Origin: Sediminicola sp047612485
GTDB lineage: Bacteria; Bacteroidota; Bacteroidia; Flavobacteriales; Flavobacteriaceae
NCBI GenBank assembly: GCA_047612485.1
Contig: JBLGAT010000011.1
Location: 1-46,645 of the forward strand
Length of the DNA stretch: 46,645 nucleotides
Direction: 5' to 3'
The notes below the pieces were generated by a model. The model was not told the DNA's origin, ran no database searches, and saw only the letters and a program-made list of their open reading frames with translations. Within the stretch, counting starts at the first letter, position 1. Every line of letters starts with the position of its first letter. Both the position numbers and the translations under genes were made by a program. This document shows positions 24,446 to 33,272 of the stretch, in pieces.

Positions 24446-25372
24446 CTATTTTATTTTTGAAGCTAATAAATATATTACTGCCATGCGAATGGCTACCCCA
24501 TTTTCTACTTGGTTAAGAATTATGGACTGTTTGGAGTCGGCAACATCGCTTGTTATCTCAACACCCCTGTTAATGGGGCCTGGGTGCATGATCACTATTT
24601 CTTTATCCAAACCATCCAAGAGCTTTTTGTTTACCCCAAACTGTTGGGTGTATTCCCTGGTGGTTGGAAAATAACTGATATCCATACGTTCGTTCTGAAT
24701 GCGCAACATGTTGGCCACATCACACCAATTAAGTGCCTTTCTCAAGTTGGTCTCCACCGTTACCCCTAAGGATTCGATATGTTTTGGAATCAATGTTTTT
24801 GGACCGCAAACCTTTACATTTGCACCTTGTAGTTTTAAGGCAAAAATATTGGACAGAGCTACCCTTGAATGGAGGATATCTCCTACAATGACCACGTTCT
24901 TTCCCGCTACACTGCCCAATTTTTCCCTGATGGAATAGGAATCCAATAAGGCTTGGGTAGGATGTTCATGTGCTCCGTCACCTGCATTTACAATGGAAGC
25001 TTTTACGTGTTTGGAAAGAAATATACCTGCCCCGGGGTTTGGATGGCGCATGACCACCATATCCACCTTCATGGAAAGGATATTATTTACCGTATCAATT
25101 AGGGTTTCCCCTTTTTTTACTGATGATTGGCCAGCTGAAAAATTTACAACATCAGCTGACAGGCGCTTCTCCGCCAGTTCGAACGAAAGTCGGGTCCTGG
25201 TGCTGTTCTCAAAAAATATGTTGGCAATGGTGATATCGCGAAGGGACGGCACCTTTTTAATGGAACGGTTGATTACCTCCTTAAAGTGATCGGCAGTTTC
25301 AAAAATGAGCTGAATATCTTTTTCATTTAGATACTTAATCCCTAGCAAGTGCTTTACACTTAGTTCGCTCAT
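24446..25372 (-). CDS. pyrB: Aspartate carbamoyltransferase catalytic subunit
   Basis: A 308-residue ATCase catalytic chain. It condenses carbamoyl phosphate with aspartate, the second step of de novo pyrimidine synthesis. The carbamoyl-phosphate motif is F-E-N-S-T-R-T-R-L-S-F-E near residues 53-64, the aspartate-side H-P-T-Q-A-L-L-D lies near 136-143, and the closing H-P-G-P-I-N-R-G-V-E is present. There is no neighbouring pyrI regulatory chain. It follows pyrR by 69 bases on the same strand. Confidence 0.96.
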   Translation of the reverse strand: MSELSVKHLLGIKYLNEKDIQLIFETADHFKEVINRSIKKVPSLRDITIANIFFENSTRTRLSFELAEKRLSADVVNFSAGQSSVKKGETLIDTVNNILSMKVDMVVMRHPNPGAGIFLSKHVKASIVNAGDGAHEHPTQALLDSYSIREKLGSVAGKNVVIVGDILHSRVALSNIFALKLQGANVKVCGPKTLIPKHIESLGVTVETNLRKALNWCDVANMLRIQNERMDISYFPTTREYTQQFGVNKKLLDGLDKEIVIMHPGPINRGVEITSDVADSKQSIILNQVENGVAIRMAVIYLLASKIK

Positions 25373-25441
25373 ATTCTTTATTTCTATTTATTCGACTGCA
25401 CCATAAAACCTTCACTAGGCCATTTAAGCGCTATCACTATA

Positions 25442-25981
25442 TTATTTATTGATTAAATAAATGGCGTCTTCCCCATCATTTTCTTTCCACATCACCTTTA
25501 CTTTTTCATCGTTTATCGCATCAACCTGTCGCCCCCTGTAATTGGGCTGAATGGGCAAATGACGACTAAATCTCCTATCTATCAAGGTTAACAATTCAAT
25601 CTCCAATGGCCTTCCGAAGGATTGAATAGCTGTCAAGGCAGCACGGATACTGCGCCCGGTATACAATACATCATCTATCAATACCACCTTTTTATCATCG
25701 ATAAGGAAGTCCATCTTTGTTTCATTGGCCTCTAAGGTTTTGTTGCCCCTTCTAAAATCATCTCTATAAAAAGTAATATCCAAAAATCCAAGTTCTATTT
25801 TTTTTATCCCGTACTCCTCTTTCAAAATTTTAGCCAAACGTTCTGCCAAAAAAGTACCTCTGGGTTGAAGCCCTATGAGTACCGTATTGCTAAAATCCAA
25901 ATGATTCTCTAATAGTTGGCAGGCCAATCGGTGAAGGATAATATGTATTTCTTTGGAGGAAAGTAGTACTTTTTGACTCAT
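25442..25981 (-). CDS. pyrR: Bifunctional pyr operon regulator / uracil phosphoribosyltransferase PyrR
   Basis: A 179-residue PyrR with the start at M-S-Q-K-V-L-L; the longer frame adds an unconserved-looking extension. The PRPP-binding motif is V-V-L-I-D-D-V-L-Y-T-G-R-S near residues 96-108, and the Q-P-R-G motif near residue 40 is the expected second signature. In Firmicutes PyrR binds the pyr mRNA leader and attenuates transcription, and also has weak UPRTase activity. It precedes pyrB here as in Bacillus. I see no classical PyrR-binding loop in the 100 bases upstream, so RNA-binding control in this organism is unproven. Confidence 0.92.
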   Translation of the reverse strand: MSQKVLLSSKEIHIILHRLACQLLENHLDFSNTVLIGLQPRGTFLAERLAKILKEEYGIKKIELGFLDITFYRDDFRRGNKTLEANETKMDFLIDDKKVVLIDDVLYTGRSIRAALTAIQSFGRPLEIELLTLIDRRFSRHLPIQPNYRGRQVDAINDEKVKVMWKENDGEDAIYLINK

Positions 25982-26009
25982 ACGTTGGAAGACCGATTCA
26001 ATTGAAGAA

Positions 26010-26017
26010 CAAAAATA
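26010..26017 (-). promoter_or_regulatory. Putative -7 element for pyrR-pyrB
   Basis: On the minus strand TATTTTTG matches TAnnTTTG, 28 bases before the pyrR ATG. A TTG-type -33 element at the usual spacing is not visible. A short hairpin-like CTCTC/GAGAG pair lies just upstream. Confidence 0.4.
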
Positions 26018-26086
26018 GGGATTTCTCTCCAATATCCGAGAGGTAAATTAAATTGGGCCTCATCTCTTCAAAAATGCGTAAACAAA

Positions 26087-26114
26087 AAAAGCCCGGACAT
26101 TTGTCCGGGCTTTT
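26087..26114 (-). terminator. Intrinsic terminator after rpsA
   Basis: An 8-bp GC-rich stem (GCCCGGAC / GTCCGGGC) with a 4-base loop is flanked by AAAA and TTTT. On the minus strand it is followed by a run of seven T, directly downstream of the rpsA stop codon. The symmetry means it could also work for plus-strand transcripts. Confidence 0.85.
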
Positions 26115-26135
26115 CAAATATGAATAAACAGATGC

Positions 26136-27974
26136 TTACTTTTTCTTGGCAGCAGCGTCCATTTTATCTTTCAATGCTTGTAACGCTACATTGGCATCAC
26201 CAAGGGTAGGTTTTGCTTCGTCTGCACTAGTAGCAGCTTTCTTAACTGCAGCTTTTACATTACGTTTCTCTTCTTCCCTAAATATTGCCGTATGGCTAGC
26301 GACAACTCTTTTGAATTCTTTGTTGAACTCAATAATTTTGAAGTCTGCCTCTTCACCTTTAACAAGTTTCTTACCATCTTCTTTTTCCAAGTGACGGGTC
26401 GGTACAAATGCAACGATGTCCTCATTAAAGTTTACGGTAGCTCCTTTGTCAACGATCTCTGCGATGGCACCTTTATGAACGGTATCCAATGCAAATTCAG
26501 TTTCGTATTTATCCCAAGGGTTAACAGTAGTCTGTTTGTGGCCCAAGCTCAATTTACGTCCTTCAACATCCAATTCCAATACTTCCACTTCCAATGTATC
26601 ACCAACGGTAACAAATTCTGATGGATGCTTGATTTTCTTAGTCCAAGAAAGATCTGAGATATAGATCAAACCGTCGATTCCTTCTTCCATTTCAACGAAT
26701 ACGCCGAAATTTGTAAAGTTACGAACGATTCCTTTGTGCTTGGAAGCTACTGGATATTTAGTAGTAATATCGGTCCATGGGTCTGGGGTCAATTGCTTGA
26801 TTCCAAGGGACATTTTTCTGTCCTCTCTATCCAATGTCAATACTACTGCCTCTACTTCGTCTCCAACTTTAACGAAATCCTGTGCAGATCTCAAATGTGT
26901 AGACCATGACATTTCAGAAACGTGAATAAGTCCTTCAACTCCTTCAGCTACTTCAATAAATGCACCGTAATCAGCAATAACAACTACTTTTCCTTTTACT
27001 TTATCACCAATTTTGATCTCTTCGCTCAAGGCATCCCAAGGATGTTTCTCCAATTGCTTCAATCCTAATTGGATTCTAGATTTGTTGTCATCAAAATCCA
27101 AGATAACCACGTTCAATTTCTGGTCTAGTTCAACAACCTCGTTCGGGTGGTTAATTCTACTCCAAGAAAGATCAGTGATATGGATAAGACCATCAACACC
27201 TCCAAGGTCAATAAAGACACCGTAAGAAGTAATGTTTTTAACAATACCTTCCAATACCTGTCCTTTTTCCAATTGACCGATAATCTCTTTTTTCTGCTCT
27301 TCGATATCCGCTTCGATCAACGCTTTGTGGGATACTACTACGTTTTTGAATTCATGGTTGATTTTCACAACTTTGAACTCCATAGTTTTTCCTACGTACT
27401 GATCGTAGTCACGGATAGGCTTCACATCTATCTGAGAACCTGGCAAGAACGCTTCAATGCCGAAAACATCAACGATCATACCACCTTTAGTCCTACATTT
27501 CACAAAACCATTAACGATTTCTTCTTTGTCGTGGGCTGCATTAACCCTGTCCCAAGCCATAATTGTTCTGGCTTTTCTGTGAGATAATACCAACTGTCCA
27601 CTCTTATCCTCACGAATGTCGATCAACACCTCAACTTTGTCACCAACCTTAAGATCTGGGTTGTAACGAAATTCATTTAGGGAGATAACACCTTCAGATT
27701 TTGCGTTGATGTCGATGATAGCTTCCCGATCTGTTAGATAAACTACAGTTCCTTGTACTACTTCCTCATCTGCAGTATCCACAAAGTTTTTAGCTACCAA
27801 TGTTTCAAATTCCTGTAATTTGGAATCGTCCACGCGCTCAATACCTTGCTCGTACTTATCCCAGTTGAAGTTCTCCAAAAATTCTTTTGGATCCTGTACC
27901 TGGGTCTCTACTTTTGTTTCTTTAGCGTCTTGCGTAGTTTCATCTACTTGCGCTGTTGTTTTTTCTTCAGCCAT
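26136..27974 (-). CDS. rpsA: 30S ribosomal protein S1
   Basis: A 612-residue S1. The start is the Met of M-A-E-E-K-T-T; the longer frame adds 12 non-conserved residues. After an acidic N-terminal region of about 60 residues, six S1 (OB-fold) repeats follow. The best, near residues 240-500, each carry G-V-F-I/V-D/E-x-x-G-V-D/E-G-L-I-H-V-S-E/D-M/L-S-W variants, with S-W-S/T-x-x-x-x-H/R-P at regular spacing. The C-terminus is Ala/Lys-rich. S1 recruits mRNA to the 30S subunit, which matters in Bacteroidota, where Shine-Dalgarno pairing is little used. A strong promoter lies about 120 bases upstream. Confidence 0.96.
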   Translation of the reverse strand: MAEEKTTAQVDETTQDAKETKVETQVQDPKEFLENFNWDKYEQGIERVDDSKLQEFETLVAKNFVDTADEEVVQGTVVYLTDREAIIDINAKSEGVISLNEFRYNPDLKVGDKVEVLIDIREDKSGQLVLSHRKARTIMAWDRVNAAHDKEEIVNGFVKCRTKGGMIVDVFGIEAFLPGSQIDVKPIRDYDQYVGKTMEFKVVKINHEFKNVVVSHKALIEADIEEQKKEIIGQLEKGQVLEGIVKNITSYGVFIDLGGVDGLIHITDLSWSRINHPNEVVELDQKLNVVILDFDDNKSRIQLGLKQLEKHPWDALSEEIKIGDKVKGKVVVIADYGAFIEVAEGVEGLIHVSEMSWSTHLRSAQDFVKVGDEVEAVVLTLDREDRKMSLGIKQLTPDPWTDITTKYPVASKHKGIVRNFTNFGVFVEMEEGIDGLIYISDLSWTKKIKHPSEFVTVGDTLEVEVLELDVEGRKLSLGHKQTTVNPWDKYETEFALDTVHKGAIAEIVDKGATVNFNEDIVAFVPTRHLEKEDGKKLVKGEEADFKIIEFNKEFKRVVASHTAIFREEEKRNVKAAVKKAATSADEAKPTLGDANVALQALKDKMDAAAKKK

Positions 27975-28095
27975 TTGCTGATTATCAATTTGTATTCGGC
28001 AGCCATCCAAGAGCTAAACAATTACTGCAGAAGATGTTATTTATAAATTTTTCTTTCTGTACCTTTTCCTCTTGACTCTCTGTAAAAAAGGTGTG

Positions 28096-28126
28096 CAAAA
28101 ATACAACTAAAAAATGGTTTTGCAAA
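28096..28126 (-). promoter_or_regulatory. Bacteroidota-type promoter for rpsA
   Basis: On the minus strand TTTG (28126-28123), a 19-base spacer and TATTTTTG (28103-28096) give a near-perfect match to the primary sigma consensus. The start point would be close to 28090, leaving a leader of roughly 115 bases before the rpsA ATG, long enough for autoregulation by S1. Confidence 0.72.
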
Positions 28127-28236
28127 CTTATTTTCAGAAGGTTACCCATTGAATAAATAATTTTAGGGAATTTTTTCAAAATCCCTAAAATTCCGTATCT
28201 TAATGCGTACAATATGAACAACTTAAACTATAAAAT

Positions 28237-28618
28237 ATGAGTGCTAAGGACAAATACCAAGGTGTCTTGAACCTTGGGGAAAAATTAGGTATAAAAGATG
28301 GGGATGTAACGGAAGAAGGTGGCATCCTTAAAATAAAGGGAATGGCCAATACCCCTTTTTGAAAAAGACCTTCTTTGGGATAAGATCAAAGAATTGGGAG
28401 GGGAAAACCCTTCTGACATTAAAGCAAATATTACCGTGGCAGATGACTCCGTTTACCATAGACATACGGTGAAAAGCGGTGAATCCCTCAGTAAAATTGC
28501 AAAGCACTATTATGGCGACCCCATGAAATACAAGAAAATATTTGAAGCGAACACCAATGTTCTAAAAAATCCGGATATGATCCATCCAGATCAAGTATTG
28601 GTAATCCCCAAGGCATAA
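28237..28618 (+). pseudogene. LysM-domain protein split by a one-base frameshift
   Basis: The ATG at 28237 opens a frame of 41 codons (M-S-A-K-D-K-Y-Q-G-V-L-N-L-G-E-K) that stops at TGA 28360-28362. The reading continues one base out of frame to 28618. Removing one T from the five-T run at 28356-28360 restores F-E-K-D-L-L-W-D-K-I-K-E-L-G-G and gives one protein of about 126 residues. Its C-terminal half is a LysM domain (H-T-V-K-S-G-E-S-L-S-K-I-A-K-H-Y-Y-G-D, ending L-V-I-P-K). The architecture matches the short YgaU/LysM proteins of about this length, in which the N-terminal part precedes one LysM. It may be a real frameshift or a base-calling error in the homopolymer. Confidence 0.75.
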
Positions 28619-28632
28619 GTTTTATGAAAATT

Positions 28633-28664
28633 AAAAAAGAGCCACTTCACATGGCTCTTTTTTT
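28633..28664. terminator. Bidirectional terminator between the LysM gene and cmk
   Basis: A perfect inverted repeat of 12 bases, AAAAAAGAGCCA and TGGCTCTTTTTT, with a 7-8-base loop. Both strands carry a T run after the stem, so it can end both convergent transcripts. The cmk stop codon lies at its edge. Confidence 0.85.
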
Positions 28665-29355
28665 AATTTTGTTCTATTATCCGCAAAGTATGGTTGTAAA
28701 TTCGATCAAACTGCTCTTCCATCCCCATATCAGTATTATCAAATTCAATGGCGTCCTCTGCCCTCCTCAAAGGCGAGAACTCTCTATGGGAATCTACGTA
28801 ATCCCTATTTTGTATATTTTTCAATACTTCCTCATAGGTCACCTCATCTCCTTTGTCCAATAATTCCTTATACCTTCTATAGGCTCTGGTTTCTGGTGAT
28901 GCCGTCATAAAAATCTTAAGTTCGGCATTGGGAAATACAACGGTACCAATATCGCGGCCATCCATCACAATTCCTTTCTCCTTGCCCATATCTTTTTGCA
29001 TTTCCACCAATTTATGTCGCACCTCCTCGATAGTGGCCACCCTGCTCACTTGGTTGGAAACTTCAATACTTCTAATCTCTTTTTCCACATTTTCTCCGTT
29101 GAGGTACATTTCGGCAAATCCAACTTGCTCGTTAAAAACAAACTTTAGCCTTGCTTTTGGCAATGATGATATCAGGGCATTGATATTTTCATTCTCCACC
29201 CCTACAAATTTGTTGCGCATGGCAAATAATGTGATGGCCCTGTACATTGCACCCGTATCCACATAAATGTATCCCAAGGCCTTGGCCAGTTGCTTGGCAA
29301 GGGTACTCTTTCCGGTTGAAGAAAAGCCGTCTATGGCTATGGTTATTTTGTGCAT
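28663..29355 (-). CDS. cmk: Cytidylate kinase
   Basis: A 230-residue CMP/dCMP kinase. The start is the Met of M-H-K-I-T-I-A-I-D-G; the longer frame adds eight residues. The P-loop is G-F-S-S-T-G-K-S-T near residues 10-18, the CMP-binding G-A-M-Y-R-A lies near 37-42, and M-D-G-R-D-I-G-T-V-V-F near 130-140, followed by the lid segment. Length is normal. It lies downstream of lon on the same strand but is separated from it by a strong terminator, and sits near rpsA, a pairing seen in many bacteria. Confidence 0.95.
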   Translation of the reverse strand: MHKITIAIDGFSSTGKSTLAKQLAKALGYIYVDTGAMYRAITLFAMRNKFVGVENENINALISSLPKARLKFVFNEQVGFAEMYLNGENVEKEIRSIEVSNQVSRVATIEEVRHKLVEMQKDMGKEKGIVMDGRDIGTVVFPNAELKIFMTASPETRAYRRYKELLDKGDEVTYEEVLKNIQNRDYVDSHREFSPLRRAEDAIEFDNTDMGMEEQFDRIYNHTLRIIEQN

Positions 29356-29405
29356 TGGCCAAAAATACTCAGAATTCAATTATTTCTTTAATAATCTACA
29401 TGAAA

Positions 29406-29446
29406 AAAGGACAATGACTCCAGTTTTCCTTGAACCATTGTCCTTT
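29406..29446 (-). terminator. Intrinsic terminator after lon
   Basis: An 11-bp stem, AAAGGACAATG paired with CATTGTCCTTT, with a loop of about 19 bases. On the minus strand it is followed by T residues, 35 bases after the lon stop codon and before cmk. Confidence 0.8.
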
Positions 29447-29480
29447 CTTTTGCATTTAACTTCAATTAGCCATTTTCTTT

Positions 29481-31931
29481 TTAAAGACTTTTGGCGTTCT
29501 TTACTTTATCATCCGTTACCGCTAAATCGATCACCTCGCTCATATCCGTTACATAATGGAATTGCAAGCCTTTTAAATACTCCGCTTTTATTTCCAATAT
29601 ATCCTTTCTATTGTCCTCGCATAAAATGATCTCTTTGATCTTAGCCCTTTTTGCGGCTAAAATCTTTTCTTTGATACCGCCAACTGGAAGCACTTTGCCC
29701 CTTAAGGTGATCTCCCCTGTCATGGCCAGACTCTTTTTAACCTTTTTCTGGGTGAACAAGGAAACCAGAGAGGTCAGCATGGTTACACCTGCACTGGGAC
29801 CATCTTTAGGAGTAGCTCCTTCAGGAACGTGGATATGGACGTTATACTTTTCGAACACTTCCGAATCTATTCCAAAACTATCTGCGTTGGACTTGATATA
29901 TTCCATGGCTATGGTGGCGGACTCTTTCATCACCTTTCCTAGGTTACCAGTAATGTTCATGGTTCCCTTACCCTTAGACAGAATGGATTCTATGAATAGG
30001 ATATCCCCGCCAACACTGGTCCAAGCCAGTCCTGTTACGACCCCGGCCACATCATTGCTTTCGTATTTGTCCCGTTCCATTCTGGGTGGTCCCAATACCG
30101 TTTCAATATCCTCATTGGTCACTTTTAAATTGTACTCCTCTTCCATGGCAATGGACTTGGCCGCATGACGTACCATTTTTGCCACTTGCTTCTCCAAAGA
30201 ACGCACTCCAGATTCCCTAGTGTACCCTTCCACTATTTTTTCCAATTGCGGTTTGGCAATCTTTAAGTGCTTATCGGTAAGTCCGTGTTCCTTCAGTTGC
30301 TTTGGCAAAAGATGCCTTTTGCCAATCTCTACTTTCTCCTCAATGGTGTATCCCGACACATTGATAATTTCCATTCGATCCAATAAAGCGGGTTGTAAGC
30401 CCGACAAGTTATTGGCCGTAGCAATGAACATCACTTTGGAAAGGTCATAGCCCATTTCCAAAAAGTTGTCATGAAAATCATTGTTCTGTTCTGGATCCAA
30501 TACTTCCAACATTGCAGAAGATGGATCACCTTGGTTACTGTTGGACAATTTATCTATCTCGTCCAAAATAAACACGGGATTGGATTTCCCTGCTTTTTTA
30601 AGACTTTGGATGATTCGGCCTGGCATTGCACCTATATAAGTTTTTCTATGCCCTCTTATTTCTGCCTCGTCCCTAAGTCCACCTAGGGACATACGAACAT
30701 ATTCCCTACCAATTGCTTTGGCGATGGATTTACCCAAGGAGGTTTTACCAACACCTGGGGGACCGTACAAACAGAGAATGGGAGATTTCATGTCGTTCCT
30801 TAGCTTTAAAACAGCCAAGTACTCAATAATCCTTCTTTTGACATCTTCCAGCCCGTAATGGTCCCTATCCAATATTTTTTGTGCTCTTTTTAAATCGAAT
30901 TTATCTTTGGAGAATTCATTCCAAGGCAGTTCCAAAAACAGCTCCAAATAATTTCTTTGGATGGAATATTCAGCAACTTGTGGGTTCATGCGCTGCATCT
31001 TGGCAAGTTCCTTATGGAAATGTTCGGAAACTTTTTTGTCCCATTTTTTTTCTTTCGCCTTTTGGGCCATTTCATCAACTTCCTCTTCATAGGAAATACC
31101 ACCCAATTCCTCTTGGATAGTCTTCATTTGTTGATGAAGGAAATACTCCTTTTGTTGTTGGTCCAGATCGCTGCGCACCTTACTTTGTATATCATTCTTC
31201 AACTCCAATTTCTGGAGTTCCACATTCATATACTTTAACGTTGCCAAGGCCCTATCCTGCAAATTGGGGATTTCCAATAACTCTTGCTTTTCCTTGACCC
31301 CAAGATTTAGATTGGAAGACACAAAGTTGATCAAAAATGAATTGCTCTGGATATTCTTGATAGCGAAAGAAGCCTCGCTGGGAATATTCGGATTATCCTT
31401 GATTATCTTTAATGCCAGTTCTTTAATGGAATCTATAATGGCCAGAAATTCCTGACTGTCACCGATTGGTCTTTCCTCCTTTGTTTCCCTGACCGTAGCG
31501 GTCATATACGGCTTTTCCGTAAGGACTTCGGCTATCTCAAACCGTTTTTTTCCTTGGATGATGACCGTTGTATTGCCATCGGGCATTTGAAGCACCCTTA
31601 AAATTCGGGCAACGGTCCCTAAAGTATTGATGTCCTTAATTCCTGGATTCTCGGTTTCCTCATCTTTTTGGGAAACAACACCTATGACTTTTGAACCATT
31701 ATTGGCATCTTTTATAAGGCTTATAGATTTATCCCTACCAGCCGTGATAGGAATAACAACCCCAGGGAACAAAACTGTATTGCGCAAAGGCAAAATTGGC
31801 AAAGTTTCCGGCAAGGACTCATTATTGATCTCCTCCTCATCTTCGGGGGTCATTAAGGGTATTAACTCTGATTCCTCATCAATTCCCTGCAGTGACATAC
31901 TGTCAATATTTAAAAATTTAGATTTACTCAT
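29481..31931 (-). CDS. lon: ATP-dependent endopeptidase La (Lon)
   Basis: An 816-residue LonA. An N-terminal LON substrate-binding domain starts at L-P-I-L-P-L-R-N-T-V-L-F-P-G near residue 45 and is followed by a long helical region. The AAA+ module has Walker A G-P-P-G-V-G-K-T-S and Walker B F-I-L-D-E-I-D-K. The C-terminal protease domain has the catalytic Ser in P-K-D-G-P-S-A-G and the Lys in P-V-G-G-I-K-E-K. It degrades misfolded and regulatory proteins in the cytoplasm. Length is normal. The inverted repeat just before the start codon may be a control site. Confidence 0.97.
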   Translation of the reverse strand: MSKSKFLNIDSMSLQGIDEESELIPLMTPEDEEEINNESLPETLPILPLRNTVLFPGVVIPITAGRDKSISLIKDANNGSKVIGVVSQKDEETENPGIKDINTLGTVARILRVLQMPDGNTTVIIQGKKRFEIAEVLTEKPYMTATVRETKEERPIGDSQEFLAIIDSIKELALKIIKDNPNIPSEASFAIKNIQSNSFLINFVSSNLNLGVKEKQELLEIPNLQDRALATLKYMNVELQKLELKNDIQSKVRSDLDQQQKEYFLHQQMKTIQEELGGISYEEEVDEMAQKAKEKKWDKKVSEHFHKELAKMQRMNPQVAEYSIQRNYLELFLELPWNEFSKDKFDLKRAQKILDRDHYGLEDVKRRIIEYLAVLKLRNDMKSPILCLYGPPGVGKTSLGKSIAKAIGREYVRMSLGGLRDEAEIRGHRKTYIGAMPGRIIQSLKKAGKSNPVFILDEIDKLSNSNQGDPSSAMLEVLDPEQNNDFHDNFLEMGYDLSKVMFIATANNLSGLQPALLDRMEIINVSGYTIEEKVEIGKRHLLPKQLKEHGLTDKHLKIAKPQLEKIVEGYTRESGVRSLEKQVAKMVRHAAKSIAMEEEYNLKVTNEDIETVLGPPRMERDKYESNDVAGVVTGLAWTSVGGDILFIESILSKGKGTMNITGNLGKVMKESATIAMEYIKSNADSFGIDSEVFEKYNVHIHVPEGATPKDGPSAGVTMLTSLVSLFTQKKVKKSLAMTGEITLRGKVLPVGGIKEKILAAKRAKIKEIILCEDNRKDILEIKAEYLKGLQFHYVTDMSEVIDLAVTDDKVKNAKSL

Positions 31932-31948
31932 AGCATTATTTCGGTCAT

Positions 31949-31967
31949 TCTGTCATTTTAGGACAGA
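31949..31967. promoter_or_regulatory. Inverted repeat in the lon leader
   Basis: TCTGTC, a 7-base spacer and GACAGA form a perfect palindrome whose nearest edge is 17 bases upstream of the lon start codon. A further TCATT copy flanks it. It could be an operator for a heat-shock or stress regulator, or an RNA hairpin over the translation start. It is not a terminator, since no T run follows. Confidence 0.4.
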
Positions 31968-32148
31968 AGTCTTAAATTTAAATTATAATTGATTGGTCTG
32001 AAAAACCTTGCAAAACTTAACAAAAGAGCGTTTTCAGATCCGCATTCCCCCTACTAAAAACAATTGTTATGCCAACAACTGGTTTATTTTTCAAAAAAAC
32101 TGTAACAATCCGTAAATTGAATCATCTATTATACAAACGATTCACTTT

Positions 32149-32706
32149 TTGAGCCACCAAGTAGAACATATTAACGAACTGTTGCAATTATGCATGGAAG
32201 GCAACGCAGGAGCGCAATTGGAAATATACAATCGCTATTATAAAAGCATGTATAATACTTCCCTAAGAATAGTTAAGGATAGCGCCGAAGCGGAAGATAT
32301 TATGCAAGAGTCTTTTTTAAGTGCGTTTACCAAGCTGCACACATTTAAAGGCGAAGTAACCTTTGGATCCTGGATAAAAAGAATAGTGGTAAACAACAGT
32401 ATCCATCACTATCGCAAGCAACAGAAAAAAAATGAGGTTGGCTTGGACAATATTTTGTACAAGGTCAAAGATGATGATGGTATTGATCTAGATCATGGAG
32501 TCACAGAATTGATGGCTCAAAAAGTGATACAGACCATGAATCTATTGCAAGACAATTACAGAATTGCTTTGACCTTATTTTTAATAGAAGGTTATGATTA
32601 TGAAGAGATAAGCGAGATCATGAAAATCAGTTATGCCAATTGCAGAACTATTGTATCTAGGGCAAAGGAGAGCCTTAGAAAAAAATTAACCCCCGTAATA
32701 CAATAA
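32149..32706 (+). CDS. ECF-family RNA polymerase sigma factor
   Basis: A 185-residue sigma-70 family protein with the ECF layout. Region 2 is present near residues 10-85 (Y-N-T-S-L-R-I-V-K-D-S-A-E-A-E-D-I-M-Q-E-S-F and F-G-S-W-I-K-R-I-V-V-N). Region 4 is near residues 125-180 (L-Q-D-N-Y-R-I-A-L-T-L-F and Y-E-E-I-S-E-I-M-K-I-S). No other domain is attached. The start is a TTG; an in-frame ATG 16 codons on would remove part of region 2, and no better upstream start is visible before the next stop. It is the first gene of a four-gene plus-strand cluster with a TM protein and two exported repeat proteins. Confidence 0.9.
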   Translation: MSHQVEHINELLQLCMEGNAGAQLEIYNRYYKSMYNTSLRIVKDSAEAEDIMQESFLSAFTKLHTFKGEVTFGSWIKRIVVNNSIHHYRKQQKKNEVGLDNILYKVKDDDGIDLDHGVTELMAQKVIQTMNLLQDNYRIALTLFLIEGYDYEEISEIMKISYANCRTIVSRAKESLRKKLTPVIQ

Positions 32707-32708
32707 TA

Positions 32709-33260
32709 ATGGACAATTTAGAAACCATATTCAGCGAATTAAGAGGTGCTTTAGATAAAGATGAACCTGCTATTGGCCATGAGGCCAGGTTTATCAAGAA
32801 ACTAAATACACATAATACAAGATCAAAAAAAGGTTGGGCAAGTGGTGCATGGAAACCACTACTTATGGCTGCTTCCGTAGCACTGCTAATTTCTATAGGT
32901 ATTGGATTTTATTTGGAAAATTCTTCCATGGAACAACAAATAGCCAAAATTTCCCCAGAAGCCTCCAAAACAGAATTTTATTTTGCAAACCTTATCAACG
33001 AACAGACCACTCTCTTGCAAAGTGAAAGTGGGCCTGAGACCAAACAAATGGTGGAAGATGCCATGCTCCAATTACAAAAATTGGAAAAAGATTATAAAAA
33101 AATGGAACAAGATCTTGTAAACGGCGGCAACAGCAAGTTCATATTGAGTGCCATGGTTACCAATTTCCAAACTAGGATAGCTCTTTTACAGGAGGTCTTG
33201 CAACAGGTCGAACAGATAAAATCTATCAATGAAAAAGAAAAAACGCATACCCTAATTTAA
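32709..33260 (+). CDS. One-TM protein, putative anti-sigma-type partner
   Basis: A 183-residue protein starting 2 bases after the sigma-factor stop codon. It has a charged cytoplasmic segment of about 48 residues containing G-H-E-A-R-F-I-K-K-L, a single TM helix near residues 48-68, and a C-terminal region rich in heptad-like Leu/Gln/Glu, predicted as coiled coil outside the cytoplasm. There is no recognisable zinc anti-sigma or FecR-type domain. Position directly after an ECF sigma gene and topology suggest a membrane anti-sigma factor; this is inference. Confidence 0.75.
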   Translation: MDNLETIFSELRGALDKDEPAIGHEARFIKKLNTHNTRSKKGWASGAWKPLLMAASVALLISIGIGFYLENSSMEQQIAKISPEASKTEFYFANLINEQTTLLQSESGPETKQMVEDAMLQLQKLEKDYKKMEQDLVNGGNSKFILSAMVTNFQTRIALLQEVLQQVEQIKSINEKEKTHTLI

Positions 33261-33272
33261 AAAAAAAAGAAA

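Noticed and set aside
25982..26087. PyrR-type attenuator upstream of pyrR
   Set aside because: The leader has only a short CTCTC/GAGAG pair and no match that I can see to the known PyrR-binding loop, nor a terminator/antiterminator pair.
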